DNA from: a virus
Strand: one strand, 5' to 3'
Virus record (IMG/VR): IMGVR_UViG_3300006916_000044
Span: 1 to 64,000 of that record
DNA length: 64,000 nt
Below the pieces are notes generated by a model. The model was given only the letters and a program-made list of their open reading frames with translations. It was not told where the DNA came from and ran no database searches. The translations under genes were made by a program, and so were the position numbers. Positions 1 through 8,813 of the stretch are shown here, piece after piece; within the stretch, counting starts at the first letter, position 1; each line of letters begins with the position of its first letter.

Positions 1-3000
1 ACAAACAACCATATCATGATAGAGATCCTAATACTACTTGGAATAGTGCAACAGATGGAGCAGGAAATCCAACACCATGTTGGAAAGCAGATCATGATGA
101 ATTTGTAATTCAAAGAAATTTATGGATGTCTGTTGATGCTTCAAGACAATCTAACTTTTTTATGTACCCTTCAGAACCTCAAAATGTAGGTAATGGTCAT
201 AGACCATTTCCATTACATTGTTTAGGAGCTATTACATCAGGTGATAAAACTCCACTTGATGGTACATTAAATACAGCACCTACTAGTTTAGTTGCAAATC
301 CACAACTTTTAACTCCTATAACAACATCAAATCCATATTTTGCATCAGGATATGGTGCATTAGATCAACATGGTTGGGGAACAAATGTTGCTATGCTTCC
401 ATTTACTGCTGCAACATTTCAAGCAGATTTAAATGAATTTGTTGATATACAAAGTTGTAATGATTCAGAATGTTTTTTATTTGTTGTAAAAGATCAACAT
501 GGAAATCCAGTAGAAGATCATCCTATTAAAATAAATACAGAAACAATTGGATATACTGATGAATACGGTTTATTAAGATGGTGTGTAAGAGATGCATCTA
601 TAAACACTCAACATATATTAGATTTATGTACATGTCTTACAACTACAGGTGGATGTAGTTCACAAAAAATAAATATGACAATTACTGATAGCCGATTTAC
701 AAATTGTGCTACAGTAAAACCATTTACTGCATGTACTGAACCAGAAGAAACACAATCTTCAGGTAATGATAAACAAGGTTGTACAGATCCTGCTGCAGAT
801 AATTATGATCCAAGTGCTACTGTTGATGATGGTTCTTGTACTTTTTGTAGTAACTTTAATGTTACAGGAACAGTTGTAGATGCTACTGAAAGTGGTGGCT
901 CATGTGCTAATGACGGTTCAATAACATTAGGTGTTGTTGGTGGAGTTGCTCCATATACTTATGCGTGGTTTGGACCAGGAGGTCCACATACTGGAGACAC
1001 TTTAACAGGTTTATGTGGTGGAGTTTATACTGTTTTAGTAACTGATTCATCTACACCACAACCATGTCAAGCACCTGCACAATTTACAGTAAATCAACCA
1101 CCTTCAATTATTTATGGTTGTACAAATACAGAAGCATGTAATTATGATGCTACAGCAACTAATGATGATGGTTCTTGTTTATTTAGCGGATGTACAAATA
1201 CATCTGCAGTTAATTATGATCCTGCTGCAACAGCAGATTGTAATTGTAATCCACCATCATCTCCTTTATACCAGAATGTTGTAAACTGGGATAGTTGTTG
1301 TACAGCATGTGTAGATGGATGTATGGATCCAAATGCTAACAACTATGATGCAGCAGCAACTTGTGATGATGGTAGTTGTACATATAATTATTCATGTATA
1401 CAAGTAGGTTCAAGTACAGGTTCTACTATTAATCCTTGTGAACAATCTGGACTCACGTATATGGGAACAATATCAATGGGTTGGATGAGTTTTTATACAT
1501 TTGATTGGCAAGCTCCTAATACTTCATATACAAATTTACCAATTAATAGTGTTTATTTTGCTAGTTCAATAGGTTCACCATTACCTGATCAATGTACAGA
1601 TGATGACGGTAATCCTATATGGAGAGCTACTTCTATAACTTTTAAATGGGGAAGTATTGATGGTACATCATGCGCATCTACACCTTGGCCACAAAGTTGG
1701 ACAAATGTTGGTTTAGTTCCTGATGTTGTAGGAGGTGATTCAAAAATATTTAATACACAATCATGGGATGATATAATTTATTTATTAAATCTTACAATAA
1801 CACAAGAAAATCAACAATATATAAATCCAAATACAGGTAATCCAATACAAACTTTTACAGGATTTGATTACAATAGTGTGTATCAGATTATGTTAGCTTC
1901 ACAAGGAACTGCTGCTCCAGGTAATTCTCAACCTTCAGCTAATTTACTTATTCCTGAATGTCCTAACTATATATTTCAACCTCAAGCTGGTAAAGCGGCT
2001 TGTGTATGTACTTCAAATGTTACTCCAACTTGTGAATGTCAACAAATGACAGATGGTTCAGGAACTTATGCTACAATAGATCAATGTCAACAAGATCCAA
2101 ATAGTTGTTGTTATACTGAATCTACTGTAAATTATGTTTGTGTTCCTGGTGGAATAACTAATAGTTGTTCAAATAAACAACTTATACCAACTAGTGCCCC
2201 TGTTTCTACTCAAACAAATCTAGGAGATAATTTAGCTCAAGAATGGACATCTGATCCTGTTAATTGGCCAATTGTTCCTGTACATAACTATAAATTTTAT
2301 GTAGATCAAGGAGGAGGAAATTGTCAAGCATTAACTGGTAATTCTGAATGGTTTATTAAAGAAATAAAATTAACACGTGTTGATACAGGAACTTTTGTAA
2401 GTATTGGAGATGTTCCAGTAGCAAACTCTTGGGCTATTTTACAAGGAGCATTAGCAGGTGCTGGTTATGATGGTACTACATATCCTGATTTATCAAATGC
2501 AGATTATATGACAGTTAAAACCACATTAGCTACATCAGAACCAGGTCAATGGACACTTGAAGTATTTGAGCAAATGTGTAATTGTACATCAGATGGTGGT
2601 TGTGATTGTATAGCAGATCCAAATGGAGATTATACTGATTATCAAACTTGTTTGACTACATGTTGTCAATCAACAACTAACCAATATGGGTGTACAGACA
2701 CAACTGCATATAATTATTATCCTCAAGCAAATATGGATGATGGATCATGTTTATATTGTGATGATATAGTTACTCCAATTGATAATGTTACAACTACAAC
2801 CGTTGATCCATCAAGTGGTGTAAATGATGGTATAATAGTTATTAATCTTTCTACTACAGTTCCAAATGGTATGGTTGTAAGAGTTGATCTTTATGATTCA
2901 TCTTATACATTAGTAGGTACTCAAGATATACCAACAGGTTCATCTGGTACTAATCCAGGTTTTGAAAATTTAGGTCAAGATAATTACACAGCAGTTGCAT

Positions 3001-4529
3001 GTTTAAGACATAATACAAGTTATACTAATGCAGATATTTGTTGTTCTCCTGCAATAAATATTACATTAGGAAATCCTAATCCAAATACAACATATGAATG
3101 TATACCAGGAAGTATAACACAAACTCTTTTTCCAGGTTCAAATACTACACTCTCATTAACTGATCCTGGACAACCTAAATATTACTTAAATAATGTTGCA
3201 ACATGGAATGCAAGTAACACACCTAATGGTTATTATACTGGTGTTGATATAAATGCAGCAAATGTTGCTTTTCTTGATGATTGGTCACAAGGAATTCTTA
3301 ATTATGCTGATACAGGTTCTATCTTAGGATCTAATGCTACAGCAAATACATCATTATCTGTTTCAACACCTTGGTTTTTTAATGGTGCACCTTTAGCTGA
3401 ACAAGCTGCTGGTTCAGGTGCATGTTTAACACAAATGCCAGATGGAACTAATGCTGCTATATTTTATTTAAATTACATTCAAATTAAAGATTCAAGTAAT
3501 AATGTTATAGCTGAAATGAATCAAACTAATAGTGTTGGCTATACAGATTTTACTGTATTGATTGGAGCTGCCCTTAATGATCCTAATTTAGTTAATGCTT
3601 CATGGTCTACTATAGCAGCAGCTTTTAGTAGAGGTTCTGCTTATACATATAGCACTAATTTTCAAGCATTTGGTTGTTCTTATGATTGTAGATGTGAAGA
3701 AAGTCCAACAGGAACATTTAATACTATAGAAGAATGTCAAAATTCTGGATGTTGTAATACTGGATGTACAGATTCACAAGCTGATAATTATAATCCTGGT
3801 GCTGGAATTGATATTGGAAATTGTATATATTGTACAAATTTTGAAGCTGTACTTTTAAATTTTCAAGGCCCTCCTGTACCAAATGGAAATAGTGGTAATT
3901 GGAATGGAGCAACAAATTTAAATATTCCTGGATATGTAGTAATAGCTACAGGTTCTGGTGGTAATCCTCAATCTTATGACACAACTTATTATTATGATGG
4001 TTATAATATGAATCAAGCAGTAGATGGTTTTAATTTATTTCCTGGTAGATATACAGTATGTGTTGAAGATGTATCTACAGGATGTAGAGATTGTATAAGT
4101 AATGTAAACGTTGGAGTTATACCTTTAGCTTGTCGTTCAGGAGCTTCTAATTGGTGGCCAATGACTACTTGGAGAAGTGATAATCTGATAAATTTCATTA
4201 ATGCTGGTAATCCAGATTTTGATAATGCAACTAATTTATATTCATATAGTAATAATATTAATATTCAATGGGGTATAAATGCTACTAATACAGGAGCAGA
4301 AGGAACTACGTTTTGGATTCTTAATTTAAATTCTTCAGTAACTTATACAATTAACGTTTATAATAATGCCACTGGGGCATTACATCAAACTGCATCTGGT
4401 GTAACTGGAGCTGGAGTTGGTATTGCAAATGCTGTACCAGGAACAACATATGATATTGAAATTATAAGAGAAAATGAAACGTGTAGTATAATTGGAATGC
4501 CTTATACATTTAGTCCTCCAGGATTTTGA
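1..4529 (+). CDS. DGSC-repeat / SprB-repeat virion surface protein, 5' end outside window
   Basis: The frame is open from base 3 to the TGA at 4527-4529, so the gene is cut by the left edge; the first internal ATG is at 126 but is not convincing as the start. At least 1,508 residues are present. There are six copies of a Cys-bounded repeat of form GC-T-x-x-A-x-NYDP-x-A-x-x-DDGSC, at 777-839, 1116-1178, 1188-1247, 1317-1379, 2688-2750 and 3762-3824. Between the first two lies a segment (about 895-1090) resembling a SprB repeat: GG-x-PYTYAW followed by GGVYTVLVTD and a Cys. The rest is Asn/Thr/Gly/Cys-rich and beta-like, with no enzyme motif. Such repeats are known from secreted and surface proteins of marine Bacteroidota. 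Its place ahead of the ring and muzzle genes suggests a head fibre, decoration or tail appendage, possibly receptor-binding; that role is inference. TGA is followed at once by TAA. Confidence 0.8.
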   Translation, partial: KQPYHDRDPNTTWNSATDGAGNPTPCWKADHDEFVIQRNLWMSVDASRQSNFFMYPSEPQNVGNGHRPFPLHCLGAITSGDKTPLDGTLNTAPTSLVANPQLLTPITTSNPYFASGYGALDQHGWGTNVAMLPFTAATFQADLNEFVDIQSCNDSECFLFVVKDQHGNPVEDHPIKINTETIGYTDEYGLLRWCVRDASINTQHILDLCTCLTTTGGCSSQKINMTITDSRFTNCATVKPFTACTEPEETQSSGNDKQGCTDPAADNYDPSATVDDGSCTFCSNFNVTGTVVDATESGGSCANDGSITLGVVGGVAPYTYAWFGPGGPHTGDTLTGLCGGVYTVLVTDSSTPQPCQAPAQFTVNQPPSIIYGCTNTEACNYDATATNDDGSCLFSGCTNTSAVNYDPAATADCNCNPPSSPLYQNVVNWDSCCTACVDGCMDPNANNYDAAATCDDGSCTYNYSCIQVGSSTGSTINPCEQSGLTYMGTISMGWMSFYTFDWQAPNTSYTNLPINSVYFASSIGSPLPDQCTDDDGNPIWRATSITFKWGSIDGTSCASTPWPQSWTNVGLVPDVVGGDSKIFNTQSWDDIIYLLNLTITQENQQYINPNTGNPIQTFTGFDYNSVYQIMLASQGTAAPGNSQPSANLLIPECPNYIFQPQAGKAACVCTSNVTPTCECQQMTDGSGTYATIDQCQQDPNSCCYTESTVNYVCVPGGITNSCSNKQLIPTSAPVSTQTNLGDNLAQEWTSDPVNWPIVPVHNYKFYVDQGGGNCQALTGNSEWFIKEIKLTRVDTGTFVSIGDVPVANSWAILQGALAGAGYDGTTYPDLSNADYMTVKTTLATSEPGQWTLEVFEQMCNCTSDGGCDCIADPNGDYTDYQTCLTTCCQSTTNQYGCTDTTAYNYYPQANMDDGSCLYCDDIVTPIDNVTTTTVDPSSGVNDGIIVINLSTTVPNGMVVRVDLYDSSYTLVGTQDIPTGSSGTNPGFENLGQDNYTAVACLRHNTSYTNADICCSPAINITLGNPNPNTTYECIPGSITQTLFPGSNTTLSLTDPGQPKYYLNNVATWNASNTPNGYYTGVDINAANVAFLDDWSQGILNYADTGSILGSNATANTSLSVSTPWFFNGAPLAEQAAGSGACLTQMPDGTNAAIFYLNYIQIKDSSNNVIAEMNQTNSVGYTDFTVLIGAALNDPNLVNASWSTIAAAFSRGSAYTYSTNFQAFGCSYDCRCEESPTGTFNTIEECQNSGCCNTGCTDSQADNYNPGAGIDIGNCIYCTNFEAVLLNFQGPPVPNGNSGNWNGATNLNIPGYVVIATGSGGNPQSYDTTYYYDGYNMNQAVDGFNLFPGRYTVCVEDVSTGCRDCISNVNVGVIPLACRSGASNWWPMTTWRSDNLINFINAGNPDFDNATNLYSYSNNINIQWGINATNTGAEGTTFWILNLNSSVTYTINVYNNATGALHQTASGVTGAGVGIANAVPGTTYDIEIIRENETCSIIGMPYTFSPPGF
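777..1379 (+). repeat. Cluster of four DGSC protein repeats
   Basis: Four of the gene's six 20-21-residue Cys-bounded repeats fall here, at 777-839, 1116-1178, 1188-1247 and 1317-1379, with a SprB-like domain between the first and second. The copies share GC, NYD, two acidic residues and a terminal Cys but differ in DNA sequence, so they are old protein repeats rather than recent duplications. The acidic DDG core and paired Cys suggest a calcium-binding or disulfide-stabilised module; that function is inference. Confidence 0.75.
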
Positions 4530-4546
4530 TAAAATTAAAATAATTT

Positions 4547-4562
4547 GTATATTATTAATGTA
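4547..4562 (+). promoter_or_regulatory. Candidate phage promoter motif GTATATTATTAATGTA
   Basis: This 16-base element ends 10 bases before the ATG at 4573. Thirteen positions (GTATATTA-n3-ATGTA) are identical to elements ahead of the genes at 22776 and 56250. It lies in one of the few real intergenic gaps of the window. Promoter function is inferred from repetition and placement. Confidence 0.5.
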
Positions 4563-4572
4563 GAATAAAGAT

Positions 4573-5700
4573 ATGATACCAACTAATTCAAATAATTTAA
4601 CCAATTGTGATCCTATATCATCTAATTGTGTAATTTGGCAAGGGCCAGATTTACCTTGTGTAGAAATATGTACAGGAGATACAATTAGCACTGTAATTGC
4701 TGCATTATGTACAGAACTTCAATTACTTCAAACATTAATTGAAACCGGAGGTGGTTCATCATTTAATATAGCAAATATTGATCAGTCACAATTATCTGGA
4801 GGTCCTGCTACTAATTTAGAAGAGTTAATCCAGTTGATGATAAGCAATATTGTTTTAAATCAAGGAGGATCATCTAGTGGAAGTGGTAGTGGAACAACAG
4901 ATTGTGATGCTGTATTTAAATGTGCATTTACAGTACCTAGTTGTTTTCAAGAAATTACAGGTTCTGGAGCATCTGTTAGTTTAGAAGATTGGATAAACTA
5001 TATTACAGAATTTATGTGTAGTTCATCTACAGGTAGTGCAACTACAAATAATAATGTAACTCAATTAACAACAAGAGTTTCTGCATTAGAATCTCAACCA
5101 ACAGGTGAACCTAATCCAAGGATGTATTCTAGCGGAGTTGCTGCTAAAGGTCAATTGCTTCCTATAGAAACTGATGTACAAGCTTTAGATTCACAATTTA
5201 TAGCTTTAAGAAATACTACTGGTACAACTTCTAATATGTCATCTGGTGTAAATAATGAACCATCAGATTTAATAACTCCAGTAAGTAATGCAGGATATAG
5301 AAAAACATTAAAAACAAGTCCAACTACTGTTGGTGATACAACTTATAATGCTTGGTTAGCTATTGATGACTTAAGAAAAGCAGTAAAAGATATTCAAGAT
5401 AATTGTTGTGCAAATACACAAATAACTAGAATGGGAGGTATAAACTCATTATATGCACCAGGATCTTCATGTGCAACTGCATTAACTGCTGCTGCTACAG
5501 CAAGTAATTGTACAGATATTTGGAATGTTTCAGGTGTACAATTTGATACTACATGTAAAGCATATAACGGCCCTTATAATCCTGGACCAGCAAGTGAACT
5601 TGTTGATGGTCAATGGTATGCATTATGTTCAGGTGGACCAATGGCTCAGTATAAACAAGTAGCTCCACATTGGAGAAACCAAAAATCATCATGCTCTTAA
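4573..5700 (+). CDS. Cys-rich phage structural (appendage) protein
   Basis: A 375-residue protein. Residues about 10-40 carry a block with SSNCVIWQGPDLPC and then CTGDTIS, which I associate with a structural protein family common in Bacteroidota phages; no biochemical role is known to me. A Gly/Ser linker near residues 98-109 (GGSSSGSGSG) is followed by a Cys-containing helical part, a heptad-like stretch near residue 155 (NVTQLTTRVSALESQ), and a C-terminal Cys-rich Gly/Ala/Thr-rich domain. The coiled-coil-like segment followed by a beta-type end fits a trimeric fibre or appendage. It lies downstream of the DGSC-repeat gene behind the 16-base promoter-like motif, and is 11 bases upstream of the 180-aa gene, probably sharing a transcript with it. 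No signal peptide or membrane segment is seen. Confidence 0.85.
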   Translation: MIPTNSNNLTNCDPISSNCVIWQGPDLPCVEICTGDTISTVIAALCTELQLLQTLIETGGGSSFNIANIDQSQLSGGPATNLEELIQLMISNIVLNQGGSSSGSGSGTTDCDAVFKCAFTVPSCFQEITGSGASVSLEDWINYITEFMCSSSTGSATTNNNVTQLTTRVSALESQPTGEPNPRMYSSGVAAKGQLLPIETDVQALDSQFIALRNTTGTTSNMSSGVNNEPSDLITPVSNAGYRKTLKTSPTTVGDTTYNAWLAIDDLRKAVKDIQDNCCANTQITRMGGINSLYAPGSSCATALTAAATASNCTDIWNVSGVQFDTTCKAYNGPYNPGPASELVDGQWYALCSGGPMAQYKQVAPHWRNQKSSCS

Positions 5701-5711
5701 AAATTTAAAAA

Positions 5712-6254
5712 ATGGCTTGTAATAATTGTAATAATACTTCAACTGATTGTAATCATTTAGCATGTGGATGTGCAGACACATCACAAACAATGCCATGTAC
5801 ATATACTGATTGTAGAAAAGGAGGTGCTGAATCTTGTGATGAAATAATGTGTGCAGCATGTATATCATATTGTCATACTACATTTGAAGCATCATTTGGA
5901 AATGATATATTACAAATTGCAAAAGGTGAAAGATTAGATAGAATATTACAAAGATTAGTTATATTTATGACTAATTCAGCATGTGTTAGTACAGCACCAC
6001 AAGTAGTTTCATTAGGAACTATAACTGCAAATAGCATTGTTGTAGAATGGTCAGGTGTTCCTGCAGGATCTACTGTAGATGTAGAATTTAAAATACCAAC
6101 ATCAGGTGGATGGACAACAGCGGTTAGTGGTTTAACAGATTCTACAACATCACACGAAATAACAAATTTAACAGCTAATACAGCATATCAATTTAGAGTT
6201 GTAAACGGATCATGTTCATCAGTTGTATTAACTGGAAGTACATTACCTGTATAA
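5712..6254 (+). CDS. Cys-rich small structural protein with C-terminal FN3-like domain
   Basis: A 180-residue protein in two parts. Residues 1-92 are unusually rich in Cys (about a dozen, many in C-x2-C or C-x3-C spacing) and end in a helical block with GERLDRILQRL, a motif I associate with small structural proteins of Bacteroidota phages found beside the preceding gene's family. Residues about 93-180 look like a fibronectin type III sandwich: a Pro-Gln-Val start, a central EWSGVP strand, TNLTANTAYQFRV near the end and a final strand. FN3 domains in phages are usually on virion surfaces and may bind carbohydrate. It is the last gene before a strong terminator, so it probably closes the appendage transcript. 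Metal binding by the Cys-rich half is an alternative to disulfide bonding. Confidence 0.85.
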   Translation: MACNNCNNTSTDCNHLACGCADTSQTMPCTYTDCRKGGAESCDEIMCAACISYCHTTFEASFGNDILQIAKGERLDRILQRLVIFMTNSACVSTAPQVVSLGTITANSIVVEWSGVPAGSTVDVEFKIPTSGGWTTAVSGLTDSTTSHEITNLTANTAYQFRVVNGSCSSVVLTGSTLPV

Positions 6255-6307
6255 TAATAAAACAAGAAAGTGAGGGTTTTATATTGGTTTTCCTAAACTT
6301 AATTGTC

Positions 6308-6341
6308 AGAGACCTGGGGTTAACACCGGGTCTCTTTTTTT
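6308..6341 (+). terminator. Rho-independent terminator
   Basis: AGAGACCTGG (6308-6317) pairs with CCGGGTCTCT (6326-6335) over ten base pairs with one G-T wobble, around an 8-base loop, and is followed by a run of T to 6341. It sits 54 bases past the stop of the FN3 gene and separates the appendage genes from the metallophosphoesterase gene. It is the only textbook intrinsic terminator I found in the window. Confidence 0.9.
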
Positions 6342-6362
6342 ATATACATACAGAAATTTTTA

Positions 6363-6370
6363 TATATTTG
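6363..6370 (+). promoter_or_regulatory. Possible host-type (Bacteroidota) -7 box TATATTTG
   Basis: The octamer matches the Bacteroidota -7 consensus TAnnTTTG and lies just past the terminator and 20 bases before the metallophosphoesterase ATG, where a new promoter is expected. No good -33 TTTG is seen at the usual distance. In DNA this AT-rich the match could be chance. Confidence 0.3.
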
Positions 6371-6390
6371 CAAATAAAAATTATTAATTT

Positions 6391-7572
6391 ATGGAATCAT
6401 TTATAGACAAAATTAAAGGATCTTTTAAGTGGAAAAAAACATCAGACTACTGTGCTGATAAACTAGGAGTAACCGTAGAAGATTATGAATTATTAAAATC
6501 TTGGGTTAAATCTTCAGAGTTATTAGAAAATAGTAACTCATCATATGAATACAATCTAGAAAAAGGTGAAGCAAAAATGGAGACAATAAGCTCTTCTGAA
6601 CCTAAATCACCTGAAGAAATAATTAATATATTAAATATAGATACTACACAATGGAAATTATCTAGTTATTGGAATAAACAAATGGGTGATCATTGGAGAG
6701 TATCAGCAATGGTTACAAGATTAAAAGATAATGAAGTTGATAATGTAGCTGAATTATTAAAAGGATTTAAGCCTAAAAAATTTAAACCCGTAAAAAGAAT
6801 TAAAACTCCAGGTAAAGTAAAAACAGCTGGAGTTTTGTCATTACAGGATATACATTTTGGTAAAGAAGGAAATGAAACTATTGATCAATGTTTTGAAGAA
6901 ACAATTATTGATTTAGTTGAAAGAGCTACAAATTCTCATCATTTAGAAAAAATATATTATGTAGTAGGAGGAGATCTTATAAACATGGATACATGGAGTG
7001 GTAGTACTACTAGTGGTACACCATTAGATAATTGTATGACTGCTACAGAAGCTTATAAACAAGCTTTTGATGCAATACAATGGAGCATAAACTATATAAA
7101 ACAATTTTGTGATATTTTACAAGTAGTATATATACCAGGTAATCATGATAGACTTTCTTCTTTTCATTTAGCACATGGTCTATCTAAATGTTTTGATGAT
7201 CCAAATATTGAATGGGATGTAGTTTATCTTGAGAGAAAAGTGTTTGTATATGGAGATAACTTTTTTGCATTTGAACATGGTGATGTAAATACTAAAAATT
7301 CTTTAATGTTATACTCTATGGAATATCCAAGAGAATGGGGTAAAACATTATTTAGAACTTTATATACAGGACATTATCATCATAAGAAAAAAATAGAATA
7401 TATAACTGCACATGAAAATACAGGTTTTATGTTAAAAATATTACCTAGTTTATCACGTACAGATTATTACCATTATCATAATAAATTTGTTGGATCAAGA
7501 AGATCTGGGGTATTATCTATACATAGTCCAACAAAAGGAGAAATATGTGAATTAACATATTCTCCAGAATAA
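6391..7572 (+). CDS. Calcineurin-like metallophosphoesterase with N-terminal helical domain
   Basis: A 393-residue protein. Residues about 145-335 show the full metallophosphoesterase motif set in order: DIH (D153, H155), GGDLI (D195), GNHD (N251, H252, D253), EHGD (H296) and GHYHH (H328, H330). These residues would hold a dinuclear metal centre and cleave phosphoester bonds; the substrate (DNA ends, nucleotides or phosphoprotein) cannot be read from sequence. The first roughly 110 residues look like a helix-turn-helix-like domain (Trp-Lys-Lys, then YCADKLGVTVEDYELLKSW) and a second helical part, common additions in phage members. It stands alone behind a terminator and ahead of a promoter-like motif, among virion genes, so it may act in virion maturation or early after infection. 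All catalytic residues are intact. Confidence 0.88.
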   Translation: MESFIDKIKGSFKWKKTSDYCADKLGVTVEDYELLKSWVKSSELLENSNSSYEYNLEKGEAKMETISSSEPKSPEEIINILNIDTTQWKLSSYWNKQMGDHWRVSAMVTRLKDNEVDNVAELLKGFKPKKFKPVKRIKTPGKVKTAGVLSLQDIHFGKEGNETIDQCFEETIIDLVERATNSHHLEKIYYVVGGDLINMDTWSGSTTSGTPLDNCMTATEAYKQAFDAIQWSINYIKQFCDILQVVYIPGNHDRLSSFHLAHGLSKCFDDPNIEWDVVYLERKVFVYGDNFFAFEHGDVNTKNSLMLYSMEYPREWGKTLFRTLYTGHYHHKKKIEYITAHENTGFMLKILPSLSRTDYYHYHNKFVGSRRSGVLSIHSPTKGEICELTYSPE

Positions 7573-7595
7573 CTTTTATTTATCCTCATTTTTTT

Positions 7596-7611
7596 GTAAA
7601 TTATATACGTA
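7596..7611 (+). promoter_or_regulatory. Variant of the phage promoter-like motif (GTAAATTATATACGTA)
   Basis: This differs at two positions from the element at 56209 (A for T at position 4, C for T at position 13), and has the same T-run immediately upstream. It ends 6 bases before the ATG at 7618 in a 45-base intergenic gap. It is probably a weaker or diverged copy of the same promoter class. Confidence 0.4.
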
Positions 7612-7617
7612 AGAGAT

Positions 7618-8139
7618 ATGATTAGTAACTTTAAAAATCCTGATTTAAACAAACCTAGGTACAGAGAAAAGGTTTTAAGTTTATTAAATAGTGAAACATT
7701 TGAAAAATTTAAAGAAAAGTATCCAATGTATTCATCTGTTAATAACAGTAAATTAAATAAAGTTATAAAATCATTTAACGGTAAAATTTGGAATGGTGTT
7801 ATCAATAATAGAAATGGTATAGAATTACCTGAATCATTAGGATACCTTTTTATAGGATCATGCCCTCCAACAAAAAAAATTAACATAGATTATGCATTAT
7901 CAAAGCAATATGGTAAAGTAATACAAAACAAAAATTGGGAAACAAATGGAAACATTGGAAAAATATTTTACACTAATTATTCTCCTAGGTATAAATTTAA
8001 GACTAGAGAGTTATGGCAGTTTAATGCTGTAAGACAGTTTAAAAGAACTGTTGCATCAGTATATCCTACACAGTGGCAAAAATATATTTCTGTTCCTAAT
8101 AAGTTTAGAGTTGCTGATATGTATAAAAAAGATAAATAA
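7618..8139 (+). CDS. Conserved phage protein of unknown function, 173 aa
   Basis: A soluble, basic 173-residue protein without signal peptide or membrane segment. Near the N-terminus it has PRYREKVLSLLNSETFEKFKE; then a block with NGVINNRNGIELPESLGYLFIGSC, and a basic aromatic-rich C-terminal half ending near RVADMYKKDK. The ELPE-x-LGY-x-FIG-x-C block resembles a protein I associate with the structural region of Bacteroidota and crAss-like phages, but I know no function for it. It begins behind a promoter-like motif and ends 2 bases before the next ATG, so it heads the run of tail-assembly genes that follows. It could be a minor virion or assembly component. Confidence 0.8.
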   Translation: MISNFKNPDLNKPRYREKVLSLLNSETFEKFKEKYPMYSSVNNSKLNKVIKSFNGKIWNGVINNRNGIELPESLGYLFIGSCPPTKKINIDYALSKQYGKVIQNKNWETNGNIGKIFYTNYSPRYKFKTRELWQFNAVRQFKRTVASVYPTQWQKYISVPNKFRVADMYKKDK

Positions 8140-8141
8140 TT

Positions 8142-8813
8142 ATGACAACAATAGGTGAAGCAATATCTAGAATACGTGGTCAAATAAAAGCTGGCAGTCA
8201 AGATGCTTTTACAACAGACAGATATATTTATAGCTTAATTAAAAAATATGCTCAGATGTTTATGCGTAGGCAAGATAATGCTAATAAACTAATGAAGTTT
8301 AATAGTGTTTGGCAAGAGCTTAAATATGTTAGTTTAATTGAAGTAGATAAAATAGAAGCAAATTGTGTAGGATTAAGCAGTGGATGTACTATTAAAAGAA
8401 CAGAAAAAAAATTACCTACATTTATGCAAGGGTATTGGGGACCATTAATTAGAACAGTTAGTTCAATAGATGGTTCTGTTGAAGTACAACCAACTCAACC
8501 TGGTACATACACTTCAATGTCTAAAACAAAAACATTTAAATATAATAAAACAAAATACTTTTGGTTTTTAGATGGGTATTTATATTTACCTAATGTATCA
8601 TGGGATGCAATAAAGTTAGAAGGAGTATTTGAAGAAGATATAGCAAAATGGACATGTGATACAGATGATGACTGTGTACCAAGATATTTGCAAAACCTAT
8701 ATATACCTGAATTTTTATTTACAGAAATAGAAAATCAAATATTAAATACTGCTATGAACACTATGAAAGTTCCAGCAGAAGATGGTAATAATAATAAAAA
8801 TATAAATAGGTAA
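8142..8813 (+). CDS. crAss-like ring/tail-accessory-type protein, 223 aa
   Basis: The 223-residue product starts with an amphipathic helical block (TIGEAISRIRGQIKAGSQDAF, then DRYIYSLIKKYAQMFMRR), followed by a mixed beta region with Cys residues and a KWTC-x-TDDDCVPRYLQ segment, ending in a helix. This plan, with length about 220 aa and position directly before the 300-aa protein and the muzzle-type gene, matches a conserved protein of the crAss-like tail module thought to form one of the rings below the portal. The match is by motif memory and gene order. Its TAA overlaps the next ATG by one base (TAATG), so translation is probably coupled. A general head-tail connector is the alternative reading. 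Confidence 0.75.
   Translation: MTTIGEAISRIRGQIKAGSQDAFTTDRYIYSLIKKYAQMFMRRQDNANKLMKFNSVWQELKYVSLIEVDKIEANCVGLSSGCTIKRTEKKLPTFMQGYWGPLIRTVSSIDGSVEVQPTQPGTYTSMSKTKTFKYNKTKYFWFLDGYLYLPNVSWDAIKLEGVFEEDIAKWTCDTDDDCVPRYLQNLYIPEFLFTEIENQILNTAMNTMKVPAEDGNNNKNINR

Noticed and set aside
6212-6406. 64-aa forward frame covering the gap after the FN3 gene
   Set aside because: It overlaps the FN3 gene's end, runs through the intrinsic terminator and into the metallophosphoesterase start, and has no protein-like composition.
7476-7886. 136-aa reverse-strand frame over the metallophosphoesterase/173-aa junction
   Set aside because: It is antisense to two genes with better support and is a by-product of their AT-rich codon use; the same holds for all other long antisense frames in the giant genes.
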